This document shows positions 25,074 through 32,661 of a stretch of 54,278 bases of DNA, one piece after another (within the stretch, counting starts at the first letter, position 1; each line of letters starts with the position of its first letter). Made by a program: the position numbers and the translations under genes. The stretch covers positions 1 to 54,278 of the forward strand of contig JBCDKT010000026.1 in assembly GCA_038746285.1 (NCBI GenBank), read 5' to 3'. The notes under the pieces are model-generated. The model saw nothing but the letters and a program-made list of their open reading frames with translations. It did no database searches and was not told the origin of the DNA. This DNA comes from Bacteroidota bacterium. Lineage in GTDB: Bacteria; Bacteroidota; Rhodothermia; Rhodothermales; JANQRZ01.

Positions 25074-25811
25074 TCACGAGAGACCTGGAGCCTGCCCGGT
25101 GGCGAGGTAGGCCGCCCCGAGGAGGTGCTCTTCGTAGTGGACGTCCTCGGCGTGGGCCTCGACCGAGCGCCACGGCTGGATGTCCTCGTAGGCTCGGCTC
25201 ACCCCGAACGGTCGGTTGACGATCTCGCCCGCGCGGATGAGCCACTCGGGCCAGCCGTCGGGGCGGCGGAGCCCGCCGACGGCGATCCGGCCGCCGGGCG
25301 TGAGCGCGTCCACGGCGCGCGCGATCACGTCGGCGTGCTCGGGGACCATCTCGATCCCGAACGTCGAGAGGACGCCGTGGACAGGCCCGGGGAACGCGAA
25401 CTCCCGGACGTCGGCCTCGACGAGCTCCACGTACTCCCATCCTTCGGCCTCGACGCGCTGACGCGCCTGGGCGAGCATCCCGGGCGAGAGGTCCACGCCG
25501 ACGACGCGACCCGTCGGACCGACGGCCTCCACGAGGAAGGGGAGGTTGGCACCCGTGCCGCAGCAGAGGTCGACGGCCGTGTCGCTAGGCGAGAGCTGGA
25601 GCGACTCGACGGCCCGGCGCCGGTAGCGGTCGCCCCCGACGAGCCCGTAGGCGGTGGCGGCCTGGTCGTAGACGGGTGCGAGGCGGTCGTAGAGTCGGCG
25701 GACGGCGTCGGGTCCAAGGACGCTGGGGTCGCCAGAGGCCGAGCGCCGGGCGCGGCGCCAGAGGAGGGCTCCGCCAGCGGCGGCAAGCAGAAGGGGGACG
25801 GTGCGTTTCAT
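25074..25811 (-). CDS. UbiE-like class I methyltransferase in the metal island
   Basis: A 245-residue protein. A hydrophobic N-terminal segment (1-18) could be a signal anchor. A typical class I core follows, with YDRLAPVYDQAA (41-52), motif I VDLCCGTGANLPF (80-92), VVGVDLSPGMLAQARQR and the post-motif segment LTPGGRIAVGGLRRP. Such architecture is common for quinone, lipid or metalloid methyltransferases. It follows the broken czcB with a 28-bp gap and precedes the operator of the CDF operon, so it is the last gene of the arsR-czc transcript. It shares the YAPVYD/LAPVYD theme with the second methyltransferase nearby. Confidence 0.8.
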   Translation of the reverse strand: MKRTVPLLLAAAGGALLWRRARRSASGDPSVLGPDAVRRLYDRLAPVYDQAATAYGLVGGDRYRRRAVESLQLSPSDTAVDLCCGTGANLPFLVEAVGPTGRVVGVDLSPGMLAQARQRVEAEGWEYVELVEADVREFAFPGPVHGVLSTFGIEMVPEHADVIARAVDALTPGGRIAVGGLRRPDGWPEWLIRAGEIVNRPFGVSRAYEDIQPWRSVEAHAEDVHYEEHLLGAAYLATGQAPGLS

Positions 25812-25839
25812 GAGATAGAAGCGGGTAAGGGTCCTGGGG

Positions 25840-27048
25840 TCAGTGCTCGTGCTCGGACAGTTCGCCTCGGCTGCGGAAGCTCTTGAGCGCGAACACGCCG
25901 TCCACGGCGACGCGCTCTCCCGGCTCCAGGCCCGCCGTGACCTCGACGCGGTCGCCGGTCGCTTGTCCTAGCGTGACCGCGCGACGGGCCTAGGTGCGGG
26001 GCTCACCGTCCACGGGCACGTAGACGAACGCCTGGGCGCCGTCGCGCTCGACGGCCTCCGTCGGGACGGTGATCGCCGTACGCCCGGCCTCAGCGCCTTC
26101 GCCCGCCTCGACGTCGAACACGACAGTCACGAAGGTTTCGGGCCGGAGCTCGGCCGTCGCGTTCGTGACGCGGAGCCGGACCGTGGCTGTGCGCGTTTCG
26201 CCCGCCACCTCGGCCCCGACGAACTGGACCACGCCCCGGTAGCGGCGGCCGCCGGGCGCCTCGACCACGGCCACGTCGCCCTGCCCGATGGCGACCGCGG
26301 CGGCCGGGTCGATGCTGGCGTCGGCGTAGACCTGGCCGGGTGCGATGACCTCGTAGAGCGGGGCGCTGGCCTGGACGAAGGCGCCGAGCTCGGCCTGGCG
26401 CTCGGAGACGACGCCCGAGATGGGCGTCGCGACCGTCACGCGGCCCGTGACGCCGCCCGGCCCCGACGGGATCGCGCCGCCGTGGGCGCGGACCTCGCCC
26501 GCGAGCGCGGCGGCCTGCGCCTGCGTGGCGCTCGCGTCGGCGACGGCCTGCTCCAGGAGCGTGCCCGAGATGAGGTCCTCGGCGGCGAGCTGGCGCGAGC
26601 GGTCGAGCTGCTGCCGGGCCTGCGTCACGCGCGCCTGGGCCTGGAGGTACTCGCCCTGCAAGCGGGCCACCTCGGGGCTCTCGATGGCGGCGACGGCGGC
26701 GCCGCGGCGGACGGCCTGGCCTTCGGCTGCGAGGAGCTGCACGACGCGTCCGTCTACGAGCGCGCCGACCTGGGCACGGCCCGTCTCGGTCGGCACGATC
26801 CGCGCGGGCACGCGGAGTTCGGCAGCCAGAGGCGACGCCTGGACGACGGCGGTCTCGATCTCGACCGCCGCAGCCTGCGCCTCGGTCAGCGTGATCTCGT
26901 CGCCGTGGTCGTCGGCCTCGCCAGAGGCTTCGTCGTCGGAGTGAGCGCCGGGTGCCTCACCGGCGTGGTCGTCGATGGCCTCGGTGTCGGAGCCGCAGCC
27001 CGCGAGGGGGACGGCGAGGAGGAGAGCGAGCAGAAAGAGTCGGTTCAT
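25840..27048 (-). pseudogene. czcB: CzcB/CusB-type efflux adaptor interrupted by an in-frame amber codon
   Basis: This periplasmic adaptor of RND metal efflux has a lipobox LAGC (Cys18), a His/Asp-rich stretch (20-50), a barrel-sandwich and helical-hairpin region, and a beta-barrel. Reading stops at TAG (25990-25992) after 352 residues, right after DGEPRT. The same frame continues for 49 more codons to TGA at 25840, giving ARRAVTLGQATGDRVEV and then GLEPGERVAVDGVFALK, which is the normal C-terminal membrane-proximal domain of the family. There is no frameshift. The change may be a recent nonsense mutation, a sequencing error or a read-through codon. The N-terminal product alone lacks the domain that docks on CzcA. 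Confidence 0.82.
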
Positions 27049-27094
27049 CGGAGTCGGGGTCAGAGGTCTGGTCCGCCAGAGGCCTCGGGAGGAT

Positions 27095-30000
27095 CTAGAA
27101 AGAGGGGTCGAGGAGCGCGTCGATCTCGGTCCGCAGACGGGCGGCGTCGAGGCGGACGTCGAGCGCGTCGGCGCGCGTCTGGAGCAGCGCCGTCTGCGCT
27201 TGCAGCACTTCGAGGTAGGTGGCCGCGCCCTCGCGGCGGAGCCGGATGGAGATGGCGTAGGCGCGCTCGGCCTGGGGCACCAGGCGCTCCTCGTAGAGCC
27301 GGACCTGCTCGGCGTCGGCGCGGAGCCTGGCGACGCGGGTGCGGAGATCGACCGCCAGCCCGACCAGGAGCCGGTCGCGCTCGAAACTGGCCACCTCGAC
27401 GGCCGCGGCGGCGGCCCGGTCGGGCGCGTCGTTCGCGCGTCGCGCCAGAGGCACGGACACGCCGACACGGCCCCCGAGGAAGCCGACGGCGCCGCCCTCG
27501 GTCTGGAGCGAGGCCTCGGCCCCGAACGACGGCAGCCGCTCGGTGCGGACCGCTCGGGCCTCCGCTTGGGCAACGCCGATGGCCGCCTCGGCCGCGGCGA
27601 TCCGGGGGTTGGCCCGGGCCAAGAGCGAGTCCAGCGCACCGGTCGCAGCCAGCCGGTCGAGGTCCGGGAGGCCGGCGTCGAGCGGCCCGTCGGGAAGCGT
27701 GTCTGCGAGCTCGACCGGGTCGCGGGCGGCGAGGAGCGTCCGGAGGACGGACCGCGCGGACTGCGCCTGCCCGGCGGCCTGAGCGCGGGTGCGCTCGGCC
27801 TGGGCGAGCGCCACCTCAGCCTGGAGCGGCTCCAGCGCGCCGGTCGCCTCCAGCTCGAACCGGCGGTTCGAGGCGTAGGCGAACCCTTGGGCGACGGCGA
27901 CCGACGAGTCTGCGAGTGCCAGGCGGGCGTCCGCAAAGACGACCTCGACGTAGGCGAGGGCCGCTCGCAGCCGGACGCCTCGGCGGAGCGCGTCGCGCTC
28001 GACCTCGGACTGGCGAAGAAGCGCGTCGGCTGCGCCGCGCTGGGCCTGGTAGTAGGCCGGGAGCCGGAACGACTGCGCCGCGCCCACGCTCGTCTCGGTC
28101 CCGCCGAACCCGCCGTCGATGGTCGGGACGCGGTCGACGCCCAGGAAGAACTCCGTCGCCGGCAGGATGCCCGCGCTCTCGCGGCGGGCGGCCTCGCGAG
28201 CGATGGCGGCCGTGCCAATCGAGAGCTCGGGCGCGACGGCCTCGGCTTGGTCGAGCGCACCGGCCAGCGTCAACCCTCCGGTGGGGAGCCGGGGCACGTC
28301 CTGGGCCTGCGCGGTCCCAGCCCCGAGGAGGAGCACGATGGCGAGGGCGGGTCCAAGCCCTGGGCGGCGCCCGGGTGTCGGATCCCCCAGCGCGTCGCCG
28401 TCGCCGTGCGGGTCGGCGCGGCGAACGGCCGGAGCCGTCGGCGCCCAGTCCGACGCGATCTCGGCGTCGAGCTGGCGGTCGAGGTCAGCGTCGGCTTCGT
28501 CACCCTGCGGGAGCGGGTCGGGCGCCTGGCCCGAGCCGACCCAGGCGTAGACGGTCGGGAGGACGAAGAGCGTCAGGACCGTGCTCGTGAGCAGGCCGCC
28601 GATCACGACGGCCGCGAGGGGCCGCTGGACCTCGGACCCGGCGCCACTACCCAAGAGCATCGGCATGAACCCGATGCCCGCCAGCGTGGCCGTCGTCACG
28701 ACGGCGCGGAGCCGCTCGTCGGCCCCCGCCAGCACGGCCTCGCGGAGCGGAAGCCCGTGCCCCTCGAACTTGCGGATGGCGCCGACCATGACCAGCCCGT
28801 TGAGGACCGCGATGCCGAAGAGGGCGATGAAGCCCACGCCCGCCGAGATCGAGAACGGGAGCCCGAGCGCGTAGAGCATCGCGACCCCGCCGACGATCGA
28901 CATCGGCACGCACAGGTAGATGATCGCCGCGAGGCGCATCGACCCGAACGTCTGGAACAGGAGCACGAAGATCAGGACGAGCGCCAGCGGGACGACGAGC
29001 GCGAGCCGGGCCGTGGCCGCCTCCAGGTTCTCGAACTGGCCGCCGTAGTCGACCCGGTAGCCGGGCGGGAGCGCGACCTCGGACCGGATGCGGGTCTGGA
29101 CGTCCTCGACGAACGACGCCAGGTCGCGGCCCGTCACGTTGGACTGAACCGAGACGAAGCGGCTGCCCTCCTCGCGCGAGACGGACACCGGCCCGGAATC
29201 GACCGTGACGGACGCCAGCGCCGAGAGCGGCACGCGCGCGCCGGTCGGCGTGACGACCGGTAGCGCCTCGACGGCGGCCGGGCTACTCCGCGTGCCCTCG
29301 GCGAACCGGACGACGAGGTCGAAGCGGCGCTCGCCCTCGTAGACCTCGCCCGCGACCGACCCGCCGACGGCCGTCTGGACGATCTGGTTGAGGGCGGCGA
29401 CCGTGAGCCCGTAGCGGGCGAGCGCCGCGCGGTCGGGCCGGATGACGAGCTGGGGGGAGCCGGTCGTCTGGTCCATCGACACCGACGAGGCGCCGGGCGT
29501 CTCCTGGACGATCCGCTGCACCTGCTCCGCGAGCGGCGTGAGCTCGTCGTAGCTCTCGCCGAAGAGCTTGACCACGACATCGCCCCGCGCCCCGGCGATG
29601 AGCTCATTCGTGCGCATCTCGATGGGCTGGTAGAACTGGACGCCCGCCGGCACGTCCTCGACGGCCTCCTGCATGGCGGCCACCAGCTCGGGCTTGGTCC
29701 GGCGGTCGCCGTCGACCTCGGGCCACTCGTCCTTGGGTTTGAGGATGACGTAGGAGTCCGTGATCTCGACGCCCATCGGGTCGGTCGAGATCTCGGCGCG
29801 GCCCGTGTTGCCGACGACGGTCTCGACCTCGTCGAAGGCCATCAGCCGCTGCTCGACGTCGCCCGCGATCTCGACGGACTCGGTCAGCGACACGCTCGGG
29901 AGCCGGATGATCTGGACGGCGATGTCGCCCTCGTCCAGGCGCGGGACGAACTCGGCGCCCAGCCCGCCGAAGCCCATGACGGCGACGGCGAAGAGCACGG

Positions 30001-31618
30001 CGGCGCCCCCGACCACGACGGCGCGCATCCCGATCGCGCGGTCGAGGAGCGGCCGGTAGATCTTGTGGAGCCAGGTGATGATGGGCGAGTGCTTGACCGG
30101 CTTCTCCGGGTCGAACACCAGCGAGCACATGACGGGCACGTAGGTGATCGAGAGCAGGACGGCGCCCAGGAGCGCGAAGCTCACCGTCATCGCCATCGGC
30201 GCGAACAGCTTGCCCTCAATGCCGCGCAGGAAGAGGATCGGCAGGTAGACGACGAGGATGATGACCTCGCCGAACTGGGCCACCTTGCGGACTTCCAGCG
30301 TCCCCTCGTAGACCAGGTCGCGGAAGGCCTCCTTCGACAGCCTGGCGCCGCCGTCCTTCTGCATCACCCCGATTCGCCTCAGGACGTTCTCGACGATGAT
30401 GAGCGAGCCGTCGACGACGAGCCCGAAGTCGATGGCCCCGAGGCTCATGAGGTTCGCGCTCTGGCCGGTCAGCCACATCCCGATAAAGGCGAACATCATC
30501 GCGAGCGGGATCACGCTCGCGAGCACCAGCCCGGCGCGGAGGTTGACGAGCAGGATGAGGAGCACGACGATGACGAGGAGGGCGCCCTCGGCGAGGTGCT
30601 TGCCGACCGTCGCGATGGTGCGGTCCACGAGCGCCGTGCGGTCGTAGTAGGGCACGATCTCGACGCCCTCGGGGAGCGCCCGCTGGATCTCCTCGATCCG
30701 GTCCTTGACGGCAGACACCACGACGCGGGCATTCGCGCCTTTGAGCTGCAACGCGAACCCGGTCACGACCTCGCCCTCGCCGTCCTGGGTCGCCGCGCCG
30801 AAGCGGACGGCGGGGCCGAGCGTGATCTCGGCCACGTCGCCGAGCGTGACCGGCGTGCCGCCGCGCGTGGCGACGACCGACTGGCGGAGGTCGTCCATCG
30901 ACTGCACGAGGCCGTCGGTACGGACCGCCAGTTGCTCGGGGCCGGTCTCGATGGTGGCCGCGCCCGCGTTCCCGGACGCCTCGGCGGTCGCGTCGAACAC
31001 CTCGCGGAGCGTGAGCCCGTAGCCCGCGAGCCGGTCGGGGTCGACGAGCACCTGGTACTGCTTGAGGTAGCCGCCGATGGAGTTGACCTCGGCGAGGCCC
31101 GGCACGCCCAGGAGCTGGCGGCGGACGATCCAGTCCTGGATCGTGCGGAGCTCCATCGGCGAGTACCGGCCCGTCGTGTCGCGGAGCGTGTAGCGGAACA
31201 CCTCGCCCAGGCCCGTCGAGACCGGCCCGAGCTCGGGCGTCTCGGCGCCGGGCGGGAGCTCGTCCTCGATGCCCCTCAGCTGCTCCAGGATGAGCTGGCG
31301 GGCGAAGTAGGTATCGACGTCGTCCTCGAAGACGACGGTGATGACGGAGATGCCCTGGCGCGAGAGCGAGCGGAGCTCGACGAGGTCGGGGAGCGACTTC
31401 AAGGCCAGCTCGACGGGGACGCTCACGAACCGCTCGACTTCGAGCGAGCTGAGGGCCGGGGCCTGCGTGAGGACCTGGACTTGGTTGTTGGTGACGTCGG
31501 GGACGGCGTCGACCGGGAGCCTGGTGGCGGCGTAGAGGCCGGCGGCGACGAGGCCGACGGTGGCGAACAAGACGAGCACTCGCTGGCGGAGCGAGAACGC
31601 GACGATGCGATCGAACAT
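27095..31618 (-). CDS. czcA: CzcA-type RND metal pump fused to a TolC-like outer-membrane factor
   Basis: A 1507-residue fusion. Residues 1 to about 1040 are a heavy-metal RND pump beginning with MFDRIVAFSLRQRV, with twelve membrane helices and the helix 4 signature DFGLVVDGSLIIVEN, whose two Asp and one Glu form the proton relay of the HME subgroup. After a variable linker, residues from about 1085 form a TolC/CzcC-like protein starting with a signal-like hydrophobic segment and continuing with long coiled-coil helices. Such fusions are known in Bacteroidetes. How the C-terminal part reaches the outer membrane is unclear unless it is processed or made separately. The ATG at 31618 starts the conserved sequence. 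czcB lies 46 bp downstream. Confidence 0.9.
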   Translation of the reverse strand: MFDRIVAFSLRQRVLVLFATVGLVAAGLYAATRLPVDAVPDVTNNQVQVLTQAPALSSLEVERFVSVPVELALKSLPDLVELRSLSRQGISVITVVFEDDVDTYFARQLILEQLRGIEDELPPGAETPELGPVSTGLGEVFRYTLRDTTGRYSPMELRTIQDWIVRRQLLGVPGLAEVNSIGGYLKQYQVLVDPDRLAGYGLTLREVFDATAEASGNAGAATIETGPEQLAVRTDGLVQSMDDLRQSVVATRGGTPVTLGDVAEITLGPAVRFGAATQDGEGEVVTGFALQLKGANARVVVSAVKDRIEEIQRALPEGVEIVPYYDRTALVDRTIATVGKHLAEGALLVIVVLLILLVNLRAGLVLASVIPLAMMFAFIGMWLTGQSANLMSLGAIDFGLVVDGSLIIVENVLRRIGVMQKDGGARLSKEAFRDLVYEGTLEVRKVAQFGEVIILVVYLPILFLRGIEGKLFAPMAMTVSFALLGAVLLSITYVPVMCSLVFDPEKPVKHSPIITWLHKIYRPLLDRAIGMRAVVVGGAAVLFAVAVMGFGGLGAEFVPRLDEGDIAVQIIRLPSVSLTESVEIAGDVEQRLMAFDEVETVVGNTGRAEISTDPMGVEITDSYVILKPKDEWPEVDGDRRTKPELVAAMQEAVEDVPAGVQFYQPIEMRTNELIAGARGDVVVKLFGESYDELTPLAEQVQRIVQETPGASSVSMDQTTGSPQLVIRPDRAALARYGLTVAALNQIVQTAVGGSVAGEVYEGERRFDLVVRFAEGTRSSPAAVEALPVVTPTGARVPLSALASVTVDSGPVSVSREEGSRFVSVQSNVTGRDLASFVEDVQTRIRSEVALPPGYRVDYGGQFENLEAATARLALVVPLALVLIFVLLFQTFGSMRLAAIIYLCVPMSIVGGVAMLYALGLPFSISAGVGFIALFGIAVLNGLVMVGAIRKFEGHGLPLREAVLAGADERLRAVVTTATLAGIGFMPMLLGSGAGSEVQRPLAAVVIGGLLTSTVLTLFVLPTVYAWVGSGQAPDPLPQGDEADADLDRQLDAEIASDWAPTAPAVRRADPHGDGDALGDPTPGRRPGLGPALAIVLLLGAGTAQAQDVPRLPTGGLTLAGALDQAEAVAPELSIGTAAIAREAARRESAGILPATEFFLGVDRVPTIDGGFGGTETSVGAAQSFRLPAYYQAQRGAADALLRQSEVERDALRRGVRLRAALAYVEVVFADARLALADSSVAVAQGFAYASNRRFELEATGALEPLQAEVALAQAERTRAQAAGQAQSARSVLRTLLAARDPVELADTLPDGPLDAGLPDLDRLAATGALDSLLARANPRIAAAEAAIGVAQAEARAVRTERLPSFGAEASLQTEGGAVGFLGGRVGVSVPLARRANDAPDRAAAAAVEVASFERDRLLVGLAVDLRTRVARLRADAEQVRLYEERLVPQAERAYAISIRLRREGAATYLEVLQAQTALLQTRADALDVRLDAARLRTEIDALLDPSF

Positions 31619-31710
31619 GGGGGGACCGAGAACCGGGGAGGACGGGGTCCCGCCAGCCGCACGGCGACGCACGGGCGTGCGTCCGCCAGTGGCGGGCGGG
31701 GTGGGTTCGG

Positions 31711-31733
31711 GCCACGTCTCCAACAGACGTGGC
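31711..31733. other. Hairpin in the leader of czcA
   Basis: GCCACGTCT and AGACGTGGC are perfect 9-bp arms around a 5-base loop. They lie in the 197-bp gap between the small His/Cys gene and czcA. No T-tract follows on the minus strand, so it may be an mRNA stabiliser or attenuator. Nothing else is recognisable in this gap. Confidence 0.4.
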
Positions 31734-31815
31734 GGTCCACACGGGCTGGCGCTCTACGCGACCGAGGCAGACGACCTCAGTACGCGGACAGACCTATCCC
31801 TTCGTGTGGACGGTC

Positions 31816-32181
31816 CTAGGCGAGGGGGACGTGGTCCAGCCCCAACGGCTCGACCTCGGGCGGCGCGGCGACGAAGGCCGCGAACTCGGCGGGCTCGGAC
31901 GCCGGACGGACGCCGGCGTCCGGGACGATCCCGGTCGGCGTGAACACGACGTGGCACAGGCAGTCGGCGAACGTGCCCTCCTCGTGCTCGCCTTCGTCGT
32001 GGCTGTCGCCGGGCGCGGGCACGTCGTGGCCGCCCTGCGCGACGCGGGCGTCGGTGTGCGTCTCGCCGGTCTCGGCCGCGAGCGCCTCGTCGGCGCACGC
32101 GACGAGGTCCGTCGTCTGGACGACGACGAGGACCGCGAGAAGCGCGGCGAGCGAGGGCAGGAGGCGGCGGAGCTTGGTCAT
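31816..32181 (-). CDS. Small exported His/Cys-rich protein of the metal operon
   Basis: A 121-residue protein with an N-terminal signal or anchor segment (about 5-25, LLPSLAALLAVLVVVQTTDLVACA). A His/Glu/Asp-rich segment (41-70) leads into the conserved-looking DCLCHVVF. Small secreted proteins with Cys-x-Cys-His and histidine stretches often accompany CzcCBA operons in Bacteroidetes, where they are thought to bind metal in the periplasm. Its ATG overlaps the arsR stop by four bases, so it is co-translated with the regulator. I do not know a characterised family member. Confidence 0.72.
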   Translation of the reverse strand: MTKLRRLLPSLAALLAVLVVVQTTDLVACADEALAAETGETHTDARVAQGGHDVPAPGDSHDEGEHEEGTFADCLCHVVFTPTGIVPDAGVRPASEPAEFAAFVAAPPEVEPLGLDHVPLA

Positions 32182-32600
32182 GCGTCGAGAGCCAACGCAG
32201 TATCGGCCGGTTCCGGTTCCTGCTCAACGGCTCCTTCGGCGACGTGCTCGGCGGCCACGCTCAGGAGCGCGGCCACGTGGTCGTCGTCGAGCCGGTGGTA
32301 GACCATCTTCCCATCGCGCTCGCTCGCGACGAGCCGGAGCGCGCGGAGGCCGCGGAGCTGGTGGCTCACGGCCGACTCGGTGACGCCGAGCGTGGCGGCG
32401 AGGTCGCACGTGCAGAGCGGGCCGGTCTGGAGGGCTGCGAGGAGCCGGAGCCGGGTCGGGTCGCCGAGCGCGGCAAAGAGCGCGCGGGCGCCGTCGAGCA
32501 CGTCGGCGCGCTCAGACAGATGGTCGGCCGCAGCCTCCACCGCGTCGGGGTGGACACGGCGGACGGCGCAGGCGTCGGAATCGATTGACGTTTGAGTCAC
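32178..32600 (-). CDS. ArsR/SmtB-family metal sensor with alpha3 and alpha5 sites
   Basis: A 140-residue winged-helix repressor. The DNA-reading helix region is TLGVTESAVSHQLRGLRALR. Two known metal-site patterns are visible: Cys63-x-Cys65 in the PLCTCDLA segment (CadC/CmtR-like alpha3 site), and Asp106-x-His108-x10-His119-x-x-Glu122, an exact match to the zinc-sensing alpha5 site of SmtB/CzrA. Zn, Cd or Co release of the operator is therefore likely. The GTG start lies inside its own operator and directly after a TATGTTTG promoter box, suggesting a leaderless mRNA; a later GTG at codon 21 is an alternative. It heads the metal operon. Confidence 0.88.
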   Translation of the reverse strand: MTQTSIDSDACAVRRVHPDAVEAAADHLSERADVLDGARALFAALGDPTRLRLLAALQTGPLCTCDLAATLGVTESAVSHQLRGLRALRLVASERDGKMVYHRLDDDHVAALLSVAAEHVAEGAVEQEPEPADTALALDA

Positions 32601-32612
32601 AGCTCAAACATA
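32590..32612 (-). promoter_or_regulatory. ArsR operator overlapping a Bacteroidetes-type -7 box
   Basis: GTTTGAG and CTCAAAC are perfect arms around a 6-base centre (32590-32609). On the minus strand TATGTTTG (32612-32605) matches the Bacteroidetes -7 consensus TAnnTTTG exactly and overlaps the operator, so repressor binding would block RNA polymerase. No clear -33 TTTG is seen at the expected distance. Confidence 0.65.
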
Positions 32613-32661
32613 CGGACGACTCGGAGGACGATTCGGAGCCAACACACGATTCGCGCTGGGT

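Noticed and set aside
26482-29263. Two long plus-strand open frames across czcB and czcA
   Set aside because: Antisense shadows of well-recognised efflux genes; low-complexity Arg/Gly translations.
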